Program-made: the position numbers and the translations under genes
In this document: piece after piece, positions 29,101 through 36,750 of the stretch
Layout: each line of letters starts with the position of its first letter
How positions within the stretch are numbered: the stretch's first letter is position 1
NCBI RefSeq assembly: GCF_927798095.1
Contig: NZ_CAKMMF010000011.1
Span: 55,026-119,025, forward strand
Origin: Paenibacillus plantiphilus
GTDB taxonomy: Bacteria > Bacillota > Bacilli > Paenibacillales > Paenibacillaceae
Reading direction: 5' to 3'
Length of the DNA stretch: 64,000 bases
The notes under the pieces: model-generated
What the model saw: only the letters and a program-made list of their open reading frames with translations
The model's database searches: none
What the model was told of the DNA's origin: nothing

Positions 29101-30068
29101 GAACGATCCAGCATAACCGCAATTCGGTCGCCTTGCCTAGCATCTCTGCCAAGCAGCAACCGCGCAATGCTGTCAGAGCGCGCATCGAGCTCGCCATAGG
29201 TTAATCGGCCTGTTGCCGTTACTACGGCCAGCCCTTCCGGCTGTTGGGCCGCAATATGCCCAAAGCCGCTATGAAACGTTCCGTTCGCTTCATAGGGCAT
29301 CGAGGTATCATTCCAAATCCATTGTCTTGCAATTTCTTCTGGGGAGCGCAATTCTACTTCCGAGAGAAGGAGTTCCGTATCGAAGGAAGCTTGTTCAAGC
29401 ACGATTAAAAAACTATCTGAAAGCGCTTGCATTATGAGATGGCTGTATGTCGAGGTGTTAAATTCGATTGTACATCTCCATGCGCCTTGCTCTGTGTCTT
29501 GAATGCTTATAATAAAATCCGATTCGTCTCTCTCTTCAGACGATAGTATGAATTCCCTCCCATGTAGTGGTTCATAAATAAAAACAAATGAATTGCAGCC
29601 CTTTGGAAAAATAGATTCGCTCGCTTCCCTCCCCTTGTACCATTGATACTTATAGGCTTCCTGAACCGTTCCATGCACAGCCTTCATCATTTGTTTAAAT
29701 GTGGCCGTATGCTCAGGCCTCTCGGTGCAAATCGGAATTGTCCGCCGTTCCTGTGTCCCTTCGTCGCGTTCAGGCAGAACAGGCACAGCCAATGCTATAT
29801 GCTGCAGCGAAGGCGTCATCGCATACAGTACCGCCTTCATCACTGTTAATAAACATACAAAGCGCAGCTCTGCGCGTTCCTTGCAAAATCGATCCATTCG
29901 AGCAGCTGTCTGCTCCTGAATGGTAAATTCTATTCTGTCCTTGCCAATTGCTCGACCTAACTCATCTGGCTGGATAGGGGGTACATTCGCCCAGTCGCTC
30001 ATTTTTCTCGACCAGTAACTTTCCGCTTCCCAAATATCGGTTCGCTCATCCAGGGTACGAGAATTCAT
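26184..30068 (-). CDS. NRPS: half C - A(Phe) - PCP - C, first gene of the operon
   Basis: 1294 residues. Residues 1 to about 235 look like a degenerate condensation lobe without HHxxxDG. The adenylation domain (about 265-750) has LLYTSGSTGLPKG and pocket residues D-A-W-T-I-A-A-V-C, almost identical to GrsA, so phenylalanine is predicted. A carrier (QIGGHSMKA, about 796) and a full condensation domain (HHIIADG, about 985) follow. There is no epimerase domain. The protein ends right after the condensation domain, so it must hand its product to a carrier in another protein. A GGGAG site lies about 11 nt before the ATG. Confidence 0.92.
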   Translation of the reverse strand: MNSRTLDERTDIWEAESYWSRKMSDWANVPPIQPDELGRAIGKDRIEFTIQEQTAARMDRFCKERAELRFVCLLTVMKAVLYAMTPSLQHIALAVPVLPERDEGTQERRTIPICTERPEHTATFKQMMKAVHGTVQEAYKYQWYKGREASESIFPKGCNSFVFIYEPLHGREFILSSEERDESDFIISIQDTEQGAWRCTIEFNTSTYSHLIMQALSDSFLIVLEQASFDTELLLSEVELRSPEEIARQWIWNDTSMPYEANGTFHSGFGHIAAQQPEGLAVVTATGRLTYGELDARSDSIARLLLGRDARQGDRIAVMLDRSTEWIAAFLGVLKAGCTYIPVDPDYPRSRIDFMLGDSQAAALIYSGQRTSIDSFPGMAVDVDKWEEELARSYRADMLPSVAADDLAYLLYTSGSTGLPKGVMVEHRGLANLQAYFRSELGITPQDRIVQFASSSFDASIWEITMALLLGAALHIATPDIIGDMSRFQQWMQESEVTVATLPPTYAVYLEPKSANALRMLITAGSESNLALLQQWQTHTTYINAYGPTETTVCATVWNSRLEKQPTSSIIPIGKPLPNMQVWIVNDALQPLPAGVAGELCVAGTGLARGYWNKPEMTDERFVVLPIGGTRVYRTGDLARWTGDGSIAFLGRLDQQVKIRGYRIETEEVRHILINQPHVKDAVVAVKADEGGEPALFAYYVVESGGELPPSELRAALTAALPGHMVPTYWAQLEEIPLTPNGKPDLKALPSAGDALARMDRPDFQTPQSRTELALAEHWASLLGASRIGREDHFFQIGGHSMKAAKLAAMLHRTFGVNMPLEQMFHHPTLAAMAAWIDGEASSSAAVESIPCAPFKETGFRMSPAQRRVFTIESGRSDSTLYILPFAFWLEGQIEAAELERAFNALIQRHEPLRTSFGWDNGEPVQIVHDAVRFGLDQRYEEPEGIADLSQRLAAPFDLKEPPLLRASLVHVADGRKMLFLQLHHIIADGLSLGVLMNDLTALLGNEELPPLAIQYKDYCEWMNDRELPEDQETFWEQRFANFDAAIDLPVDHPRPRIRRFEGETLSYQWDEQLAGAIQDLAKRCDATLHVTMLAAYYVLLSKVTGNDDWVIGSLHAGRDHPEAMDMVGMFVHTLAHRNQPRGELTFRAFTEEVKRRMLEDYEHADYPFERLVRRMKLHDTSRNPLFDTMFVLQNLDVSITETDRISFRPYTLTEQLTRFDLVFQAWENEQGLLLWVTYASSLFKGSTIGKLAGDYKLLLEKLVADADVRISELDLVQEYRPITAFKSAMDFQF

Positions 30069-30195
30069 CCCAGTATCATCTCCCTATCATATGGAGTTAT
30101 ACACATTCGCAATACATCAGCCAGATTTAGTAACCTCCCACGATTCGCTAAGTTTCGATATACAGAACCAGCTTTAACAGATTTTATTCACCCCT

Positions 30196-30225
30196 ATATT
30201 ACCGAACAAATCAAGATTCGGTCAA
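30196..30225 (-). promoter_or_regulatory. Predicted sigma-A promoter of the NRPS/PKS operon
   Basis: On the minus strand TTGACC (30220-30225) and TAATAT (30196-30201) are separated by 18 nt. Transcription would start near 30189, leaving a leader of about 120 nt before the first NRPS start codon. It lies between the terminator of the gene upstream and the NRPS start. The rest of the gap (30069-30392) shows nothing else I can support. Confidence 0.6.
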
Positions 30226-30322
30226 TAACGTTTTTCCGGCTCGCTGCGATCCGTTTTTTATTTGTAAAATCAAGGTTTATAAGCCGAAAAACTTACATGA
30301 CACATTAATTGACAATGATAAC

Positions 30323-30364
30323 AAAAAAGCCCTGCCCACCTCCTGAACGGTAGTGAACAGCGCT
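30323..30364 (-). terminator. Rho-independent terminator after the FAD monooxygenase gene
   Basis: On the minus strand a 12-position stem (AGCGCTG and CAC against GTG, CAG and GCT, with one mismatch and two G-U pairs) is followed by six T. It separates the monooxygenase transcript from the NRPS operon promoter. Confidence 0.75.
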
Positions 30365-30392
30365 TTCATTCGCGTTTATATGCGTTTATTTG

Positions 30393-31637
30393 CTATAGTT
30401 GTCCCTGCATCAGACGGGAAATTACTGCCCCTAGATCCTCAGGTTCATTTGCATAATTATACATACCAAGAAAGGTCTGCGTCGCTTCCTCGCTGCTGCC
30501 GATCAGCCTGTTAACAGCAGCCTGTTCTTCTGTTGCAGGAACATTTTTCGTGAACTGGCAGGCCATATGGAATCTCGACATCATCTTCGATCCCATCTCC
30601 TGCTCATAGGACCTCGCCATCTCTTCCCAAGCGGATTCCCAGTCATTAGCGGAAGTGAGAATACGTGTCAATACCCGGCTGCCGTAGAGTGCGTCATGCT
30701 GCCCTTGCCCGACTGCGGGATCTTTGAATGAAAGCGCGTCGCCAAGCAGCGCCCAACCCTTGCCCATCCCCTGATGCCAATCATTATCATAACCCAGCAG
30801 CCCTCTGATTGGCAACGCGACACGCGACTCCGCTAGCCGTTGCGGGAAGGAGCTGCTGGTGCTCCCAAATTTAGCGTCGACGAAGCTGCGCATCGCCTGC
30901 TCGGGATCGATTGTGAAACGGTTTCTCCAATGATGATCATCCAACGGGAACATGACGCCTACTACAAACAGATCATCGCTAGTGGGAAAAACAATAGCGA
31001 GATTCTCCCCGATTTTGTAGAATTCCACACAACGCTCTCCTTCTTGGCGGTAGTCCGCCACGTAGGCCACATAGGATGCGTAATCAGTCGGCACACACAT
31101 TTGCCGCTGGCTTCCAACAAGGCCTCGCACGACGGAATTACGTCCATCAGCTCCTACGACAAGACGGGCGGTAAACCGCTCTGTTCTGCCATCTCTGTAG
31201 CAGCCGACAACACCGGCAACCCGATCCTCTTCCTTGATGACATCCGTCACGCGAAACCCTTCAATCCCGACTACTCCCCTCTGCTCGCAAGCATGCTGGA
31301 ATAAAATATGATCCAGATGTGTCCGCCTGATGCATAAGCATTCGCTCTCGCCATTCGTCTCCGGATATTCTCCATCTATAATGGTATCATCGAATTGAAT
31401 ATGAGCCCGTCTGTAGGTTGGTGTTCCCGTCTCCAACAGTCGATCCATAACCCCCATCTCTCTAAGCATAGCTAACGAATTGCTGAAGAAGTTATGCGTG
31501 GATAATATGTCGCTCGGGAAGCTCCCCTTGTCGAGCAAAAACACGCTGAGTCCGGCTTTGGAGCATTCATACGCCAATGATGATCCTGCAATTCTCGCTC
31601 CTACAATAATGACATCAAAGCTGGTCGTCCGTTCCAC
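30393..31637 (-). CDS. FAD-dependent monooxygenase/oxidoreductase (PF01494-like)
   Basis: 414 residues from a GTG at 31637, preceded by GGAGGG at a good distance. An ATG 40 codons upstream gives a longer frame but has no ribosome site and adds residues the family lacks. An N-terminal dinucleotide fold (DVIIVGARIAGSSLA), the VVGADGRNS motif and the GDALSFKDP motif mark an aromatic-hydroxylase or geranylgeranyl-reductase type flavoprotein. It lies immediately upstream of the NRPS operon on the same strand but has its own terminator. It may tailor the peptide; the sequence alone cannot show this. Confidence 0.8.
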   Translation of the reverse strand: MERTTSFDVIIVGARIAGSSLAYECSKAGLSVFLLDKGSFPSDILSTHNFFSNSLAMLREMGVMDRLLETGTPTYRRAHIQFDDTIIDGEYPETNGESECLCIRRTHLDHILFQHACEQRGVVGIEGFRVTDVIKEEDRVAGVVGCYRDGRTERFTARLVVGADGRNSVVRGLVGSQRQMCVPTDYASYVAYVADYRQEGERCVEFYKIGENLAIVFPTSDDLFVVGVMFPLDDHHWRNRFTIDPEQAMRSFVDAKFGSTSSSFPQRLAESRVALPIRGLLGYDNDWHQGMGKGWALLGDALSFKDPAVGQGQHDALYGSRVLTRILTSANDWESAWEEMARSYEQEMGSKMMSRFHMACQFTKNVPATEEQAAVNRLIGSSEEATQTFLGMYNYANEPEDLGAVISRLMQGQL

Positions 31638-31803
31638 AAAATCCCTCCTGTCATAATTGGAACCTGCTCCCATATTACCCTTCTTCTTCGTCATATGACC
31701 AGTTACTGCGGTCACTAAGCCCGTCATCTTTTCACTTGCAATGACGCGCAGCTGCAAGGGCGAAACGGCGATTTGGGCCGCCTGCAGGGAGGGCTGGATA
31801 TAA

Positions 31804-31837
31804 GAAAAAACCGCTCCACATGGAAGCGATTTTTTTC
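31804..31837. terminator. Bidirectional rho-independent terminator
   Basis: CGCTCCA (31812-31818) pairs with TGGAAGCG (31821-31828) around a short loop, with one bulge. A-run and T-run flanks lie on both sides, so it can act in either direction. On the minus strand it ends the DoxX-like gene. Confidence 0.7.
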
Positions 31838-31881
31838 AATAATCCTTTAATTGGGTTTCATTCATGCTCTGAGAAACATTG

Positions 31882-32892
31882 TCAGGCAAAGCGATAATAA
31901 ATCAATACAAAGATTGACAAGGCAAATAGAAAATTAAGAGAGACGAAGATCATCTGATCAATCTTTCTTTTGTGCATATCAACCGGCGGCTTATAGAAGC
32001 TGACACCCTCGATAATAAAAATGATAAGAACGATATGAATCATGAAATGACCGACCAGCTCGGTCATACCGAACAGCATCGTCGTCGATATGAAAATCCC
32101 TGTCAGGACAATCGAAAGCAGCCGATTCAGAATGCCGACGACGAGCAAATAACCGACGACAAATTCGATGAATGCAGCCATCACTACGAATGCATCCGGG
32201 GCAAATCCGAATGTCGGGACACCATGATTTTCAATGATATCAAGCGCCATCGCCGGGAACACCCATTTCTCCACTGCCACCCAGCACAGAGACAAGCCTG
32301 TTCCCAGATAGAGGATCGGCATTCCCCAATTGTGGGCCTTTGTTTTTTCCAGCAGCAGCGCCCCGATAATTGCCAAATAAAAGCCGTAGTCCAGCATGTG
32401 GAATAGCCCTACAGCCAGCATCAGCTTGACCAGCAGCCATAGTGTGACGAGCGCCCCGGCCTTCGTTGCCCAATGATGCGGGATCAGGAGCAGTACGATG
32501 GCTGACCATAAAAGGATGCTCTCAAGCTGCGAGGAGATCTCGAATTCCGGTACAAAAAGCGATCCGGACAATACCTGAATCAGCAATGCTGCGGCTAAGC
32601 CCAGCTTCAATATTAGCATGGAATGGAGGCGCAATTGATCCAGCCTGCTATCGACCTGCACCATAAGCTTCCATTTGGACAAGGCGGGCAATACCTGTGT
32701 CAACACAGCGAGCAGCACTGCTACGAACAGCGCAATACCCATGAATAGAGGGGATAGGATGTGAATAATCGTTTCCTTCTCCGGCACCAGATCCGTAAAC
32801 CACTTTACATGCGCCTCTGCCACTGCAGCCCCGGAGCAGAAAAAAATAATAATAGCGAGTAGAATTCCAATTCCCTTATTAACAAGTATCAT
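31882..32892 (-). CDS. DoxX-like polytopic membrane protein
   Basis: About 336 residues with roughly nine hydrophobic segments. After the first segment comes the motif EAHVKWF, often seen at the start of DoxX-family membrane proteins. Later segments (VGYLLVVGILNR, FGMTELVGHFMIH) fit the same family, whose biochemical role is not settled. The frame opens 12 codons further up (32928), but a TATAAT-like box lies inside that extension, so the ATG at 32892 is preferred. Its AGAGAGG site is unusually close, so the start is uncertain. Confidence 0.55.
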   Translation of the reverse strand: MILVNKGIGILLAIIIFFCSGAAVAEAHVKWFTDLVPEKETIIHILSPLFMGIALFVAVLLAVLTQVLPALSKWKLMVQVDSRLDQLRLHSMLILKLGLAAALLIQVLSGSLFVPEFEISSQLESILLWSAIVLLLIPHHWATKAGALVTLWLLVKLMLAVGLFHMLDYGFYLAIIGALLLEKTKAHNWGMPILYLGTGLSLCWVAVEKWVFPAMALDIIENHGVPTFGFAPDAFVVMAAFIEFVVGYLLVVGILNRLLSIVLTGIFISTTMLFGMTELVGHFMIHIVLIIFIIEGVSFYKPPVDMHKRKIDQMIFVSLNFLFALSIFVLIYYRFA

Positions 32893-32977
32893 CCTCTCTT
32901 TAATTATTCCATTTATTATAACATGCAAAGTATAATTATTCTGTTATTTCCTCTATAAAGGCCCTCGTCCACGTGCT

Positions 32978-33022
32978 ATACATGCAATACATGCAATACA
33001 TGCAATACATGCAATACATGCA
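32978..33022. repeat. Five perfect tandem copies of a 9-bp unit (atacatgca)
   Basis: 45 bp of perfect 9-bp repeats in the gap between the DoxX-like gene and the end of the nuclease-like gene. It is about 90 bp upstream of the DoxX-like start, where copy-number change could alter promoter geometry. Confidence 0.9.
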
Positions 33023-33070
33023 GGCTCTGCTGTCACGGCAAGATTTGCAATTGCGAGCCGCACTCCCCTA

Positions 33071-34429
33071 CTATTTAATGGTATCTATTAATTGTTGTAC
33101 TGCTTTTGAAATAAATGCTGCCAATCTGTCCCCATCTCTGCTGGTCGAGCTCATTTTCTCAAATTTATTGAAGACATCCAGTGGAATATATGCCGTTGTC
33201 TCATATCCAAACGAAACCTGAGCGTAGCTTCTATTCGAATCCTCAAAGTGATTCGCAAAGCTGGCATCAAAGCTGCTAACATCTATTAAACCAGAATAGG
33301 TCGTTTTGAATAACTGCTTCAGCTCATCCCAATTGTGCCGTTTCCATTGTTTCGTGATATTCCTGAACAGATCCCTACATTGATCCTTGCTGCTCCCATA
33401 ATGTTGTTCATAATAATCCATAAGGAAATATTCATGAAAAATTGATGATTGAAAGTGTGCCAGCCTCAAATACGGTTCTGTAACTAGATCAAGAGCATGT
33501 CCTTCGACAGTCAATGAATCGGCGTATATCCATGAGAAATCGTTGATCGTCTTATTAAGCAAACAATCCCCTTGCCACTTCGTATCACCGCTCCATATCG
33601 TAATCATTAACCTCTTCGAATCATAATCCATAGCTATCTGGGCTTCGCTGGCAAAATCACAGTCCAACGGGACAATAATCCTGCCCGCATATTTCATTGT
33701 ATCATCGTCATTCTCACAACAATTCTGAGTCAGCTTTAATATACGTTTATCAATGGCAGCTTCATTTGCTTTAGTGATTTCCAAGTCAGAAAGCCTAGCA
33801 ACTGGGAACCATGCTTGATAATTATTTTCTAGATGGCTAATATAGTGTGCCAGAATCGTATTGTGATTAGAGCCTGTTAAACTATGCACATCCTGCAGTA
33901 CTGCAATAACCTCTTCCCATGACCCATCCAACAGTTCGCGGTCAGGGACGTTTCCGCCTTTCCTTTCTACAACCGAAATAATACTGTCGACCTGCTGCTT
34001 GAGCTGCATGCGAGCGTCGGATGCATTTCGTTTAACTTCAATAACTACAAGGGTGTCTTTACAGCTGATGACAATATCAGTGATCAACTGATGATTATTG
34101 TCTTTCTTATTCTCGATAATGTCTACGGGCGCAGCAGTAGTAAGTGTAATCCCGATAACCGTTTGTGGATCAGGATAGCTGTCAACGATTTTACTTATTT
34201 GTTGTTGAATGCCGATTTCTTTATCCTCTTGTTTTTGAGGTTTGGGAACTATGCAGCCTGACTTTTTCTCCTGACACTTTGCATTAACATAATCAATAAA
34301 CCGATCGAGGAACAAATGATTCTCATTAAGCAATATAGCCAGCCCACTAGAAATATTATTCTCAATAGGCAGCGCGCCTTTTTGCGTGTAATGCTCAAAT
34401 ATATTTAAATGCCTGTTATTGTTAAACAT
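33071..34429 (-). CDS. PD-(D/E)XK nuclease-like protein of unknown function
   Basis: 452 residues, cytoplasmic, no signal peptide. Residues about 115-135 read ITDIVIS followed by LVVIEVKRN, the D...(E)xK core of a PD-(D/E)XK nuclease fold. The N-terminal NIFEHYTQKG stretch resembles the opening of several uncharacterised nuclease-like proteins found with restriction or defence genes. The rest (about 200-452) has no motif I recognise. Base composition is more AT-rich than the NRPS operon. A second PD-(D/E)XK-like gene lies 1.1 kb away on the same strand. Confidence 0.6.
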   Translation of the reverse strand: MFNNNRHLNIFEHYTQKGALPIENNISSGLAILLNENHLFLDRFIDYVNAKCQEKKSGCIVPKPQKQEDKEIGIQQQISKIVDSYPDPQTVIGITLTTAAPVDIIENKKDNNHQLITDIVISCKDTLVVIEVKRNASDARMQLKQQVDSIISVVERKGGNVPDRELLDGSWEEVIAVLQDVHSLTGSNHNTILAHYISHLENNYQAWFPVARLSDLEITKANEAAIDKRILKLTQNCCENDDDTMKYAGRIIVPLDCDFASEAQIAMDYDSKRLMITIWSGDTKWQGDCLLNKTINDFSWIYADSLTVEGHALDLVTEPYLRLAHFQSSIFHEYFLMDYYEQHYGSSKDQCRDLFRNITKQWKRHNWDELKQLFKTTYSGLIDVSSFDASFANHFEDSNRSYAQVSFGYETTAYIPLDVFNKFEKMSSTSRDGDRLAAFISKAVQQLIDTIK

Positions 34430-34452
34430 CTATTCACTCCTGCCACTGACAT

Positions 34453-34477
34453 AAAAAATAAACCCGCCATCCGGCGG
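34453..34477 (-). terminator. Terminator after the DUF4359-like gene
   Basis: On the minus strand CCGCC-ggat-GGCGG is followed by a T-rich run (34453-34461). Confidence 0.75.
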
Positions 34478-34484
34478 ATTATGA

Positions 34485-34766
34485 TCAAAGCTTAAAAAAC
34501 AATTTTTTAAACAGGCCGATGACTTCCTTTTTTTCTCCGTCCTGATTAAACGAGAATTTGGAAAAGAAGATGTAATCGTTTCTTTCCAGTCCCACAAGCG
34601 AGAGAGACAGCTTGACCATTAATTTATTTTCATTCGTCTTCTCAGCAAGATAATTGGCAACATCCTCTTCATTCGGATTCGTCACTGCTAACAATATAGC
34701 TAAGGTTCCTAGTATTACATATTTTTTGAATGATGATTTCTCTCTAGGTTGTGAGATGTTCAACAC
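34485..34766 (-). CDS. Small membrane-anchored DUF4359-like protein
   Basis: 93 residues with one N-terminal hydrophobic segment (KYVILGTLAILLAVTNP). The AVTNPNEEDV start and the later ERNDYIFFSKFSF with a C-terminal LGLFKKLFF-like end fit DUF4359 proteins. The C-terminal part probably lies outside the membrane. Function is unknown. It is followed at once by a terminator. Confidence 0.5.
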   Translation of the reverse strand: MLNISQPREKSSFKKYVILGTLAILLAVTNPNEEDVANYLAEKTNENKLMVKLSLSLVGLERNDYIFFSKFSFNQDGEKKEVIGLFKKLFFKL

Positions 34767-34925
34767 TGCCTTCCTCGAATTCTGCTGCTTGTTATATTAA
34801 ATTATCATATCGTGTGGAGATATGTATACAATAATATAAGACTGGCACCCATAGACAGAGATTGTTGGAGAATGCAATCGTAACGGCTTAATTAATCAAG
34901 CACTAATTTTGAAGTTAAGCCTTTT

Positions 34926-35327
34926 TTAATTATCTTTATTTTCAAGCTCTAAAAGTCGATTGAGCAGATGCAGGAATACTTTATTTTTAATCGCTATCGC
35001 CCATAAGCCATCGCAAAATCGTTCTTGCCTCACATAATAAGTTAATATTGCAGCGACCAGCCGTTGATCGGCACATCTGATGGTGTCCTCTTGTCCTTCT
35101 TCCATAGAAACACCATATAATTTGATCGTCTCCAAGTAATGATAGTCGAGAAGATCAGTGCTACTACAGATCTTAATAAAATCAAGCACTTGCTGATCAT
35201 AGATCGGGTATGAGAAAGTTAGAGTACCAGCCGCATCCTTTTTACTGCCACTCCAACGAATAACCTCTTCTTCCGAGACGGTCTCAAAATATGGAATGAA
35301 TTCATAGAGTCGTTCATATTTCTTCAT
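34926..35327 (-). CDS. DUF6508-like protein
   Basis: 133 residues, soluble. The pattern YERLYEFIPYF at the start and YYVRQERFCDGLWA near the end matches the DUF6508 family (tyxxRxERFxdG). Function is unknown. Related proteins often occur in accessory regions beside IS remnants, as here. Confidence 0.55.
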   Translation of the reverse strand: MKKYERLYEFIPYFETVSEEEVIRWSGSKKDAAGTLTFSYPIYDQQVLDFIKICSSTDLLDYHYLETIKLYGVSMEEGQEDTIRCADQRLVAAILTYYVRQERFCDGLWAIAIKNKVFLHLLNRLLELENKDN

Positions 35328-35404
35328 ATCATTATCCTTTCAATAGAATATTTCGATCCAAATTGTAGGTCATTATTCCACGGTACCTTCATGCAACAAG
35401 GACT

Positions 35405-35461
35405 ATGAAGAAAGAAGCATCTCAAACGATTGGTCAATTAATTCTGAACATCCGATCGTGA
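35405..35461 (+). other. 18-codon open frame ending inside a plus-strand hairpin; possible gene remnant
   Basis: An ATG with AAGGA just upstream starts MKKEASQTIGQLILNIRS and stops at the base of the hairpin at 35464-35477. It is the only plus-strand candidate that could use that terminator. It may be the decayed end of a lost gene. Support is weak. Confidence 0.2.
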
Positions 35462-35463
35462 TC

Positions 35464-35490
35464 CGTCACGAGTGACGAGATCGCTTTTTT
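35464..35490 (+). terminator. Plus-strand terminator without an obvious plus-strand gene
   Basis: CGTCAC-GA-GTGACG forms a perfect 6-bp stem with weaker outer pairing and is followed on plus by TTTTTT (35485-35490). Both neighbouring genes are on the minus strand, so it is orphaned. Confidence 0.55.
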
Positions 35491-36053
35491 CAAATTTCAA
35501 CAATATAAAACTTTCTCCCCTGATTTAAATTAACCCATTCAAAATCATGTTTTCCTGATAGAACCACAAAGTCATAATGATTGTTTTGACCTGTCGGTTT
35601 ATACACTTCACCGTATACGGACTTCTCATCTCTGAAGAATCTATAAATACCAGAATTGTGTTTTCCTTCATAAAATGGTTTGTCACTCACCAAAGCTACG
35701 GCAGCGGTTTTATTGAAACCAAGTTCCTTCAATTGCTCCATGAACCTAATATCCTTTACAAAAGAATACATCTGCTCTGGATACTGTCCGTTCAGTGGAT
35801 ACTTAAGCTCAACTGCATATTTTTCTTTCTTGTCTTCTGAAAAGATCGAAATATCAATCTCCTTCTTGATTGTTTCCCGTTTATCCATAGCGAAGAAAGT
35901 TACATTGCGTTCAAACTGCACTTTATACGTTGGAAGTACCGCCCTTAAGTATATCCCAAGTTCATGCTGTAAACTAAACTCATTATAGATATCTATTTGA
36001 TTAACGTTAACGCTTTGAAAAAAATCAGATATTAGCTTCTTAAGATCAAGCAT
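35490..36053 (-). CDS. Small PD-(D/E)XK-like protein
   Basis: 187 residues. The segment KKEIDISIF...KYAVELKYP (about 62-85) has the D...ExK core of a PD-(D/E)XK fold, and NEFSLQHELGIYLR supplies an N-terminal acidic helix typical of such proteins. It is similar to widespread uncharacterised small proteins. It lies directly upstream of a broken IS630 transposase, so it may have travelled with mobile DNA. No partner methylase is visible. Confidence 0.55.
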   Translation of the reverse strand: MLDLKKLISDFFQSVNVNQIDIYNEFSLQHELGIYLRAVLPTYKVQFERNVTFFAMDKRETIKKEIDISIFSEDKKEKYAVELKYPLNGQYPEQMYSFVKDIRFMEQLKELGFNKTAAVALVSDKPFYEGKHNSGIYRFFRDEKSVYGEVYKPTGQNNHYDFVVLSGKHDFEWVNLNQGRKFYIVEI

Positions 36054-36108
36054 TTTATCACCTCACTCTTCTTGTTCTGCAAAAACATATTCATTCCTTC
36101 AAAACAAA

Positions 36109-36651
36109 TTAGAGAAGTGCTTGATAGGAGCGAATCAAGGATTCATCTTCAAACAGCAGATGATCGATTTCTTCGGCTTCCACTTGTTTCTTGAGCTGAG
36201 CGAATGTTTGCTTGCGGAAAAGGGCTTGGGCATCCGCATCGGCTCTGACCAGCGAATAGGTCGCTTTGGTAAAGCTGAAGTTCATGCGTCCTAGCATCGC
36301 GCTGATGCCACGTACGCTCATGGTGACACCAAACGTCATCTTGATCCACTCGGCTACCAGCGGAAGCGTCCAGGTGTGACGCGCTTCAAAGCCAACATCG
36401 ACTGGGGTTTTCTGCTCCAGCATGGCGCCCAGTTGGCTGCGTTGTTCATCCGTGAGCTTTGTCGGTTGTCCGGGAGAATGATCCATTTCCAGCCCGGCAA
36501 GACCACGTTCTTGATATGCTTGCCAATAGAGGCTGATCGTTTGGCGCGTGCGATTGAGTAAATGACCAATCTCCTCAAACGAGTGACCTTCAAAACGAAG
36601 GCGGACCGCCAGGTATCTCTCGTAAAGCCGTTTATCTGATGTTTCAACTCC
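36109..36651 (-). pseudogene. Truncated IS630-family transposase
   Basis: One open frame of about 180 codons encodes the helix-turn-helix and winged-helix part of an IS630 transposase (RLYERYLAVRLRFEGHSF, then DHSPGQPTKLTDEQ, WTLPLVAEWI) and the first acidic DDE-type motif (LLFEDESLIRSYQALL). It then stops, so the catalytic core is missing. The 5' end has a stop just before the frame opens and no start codon, and a short ATG frame (MSELRS) lies in another frame, so the N-terminus is also damaged. Confidence 0.8.
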
Positions 36652-36686
36652 TCAATTCCGACATACGCTCCTCTATTAAAATCAAA

Positions 36687-36728
36687 TAGACTTCCCTCAA
36701 CGTTCGATTTGAACGCGCGAGAAGTCTA
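36687..36728 (-). terminator. 42-nt palindromic terminator, copy A
   Basis: Arms TAGACTTC and GAAGTCTA enclose an inner pair of arms, CGTTC and GAACG. On the minus strand a T-rich stretch follows. It sits 23 nt after the stop of the large SLH gene. It shares length, layout and most bases with the palindrome at 59925-59966. Confidence 0.7.
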
Positions 36729-36750
36729 CAGAGTTATTCATTCCACTTTT

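Noticed and set aside
30305..30325. Fur-box-like AT-rich sequence
   Set aside because: Only a partial match to the 19-bp Fur consensus and no siderophore-specific genes in the operon.
36354..36647. A second frame of 97 residues in the IS630 remnant
   Set aside because: It has no transposase motifs; the other frame encodes the recognisable helix-turn-helix and DDE start.
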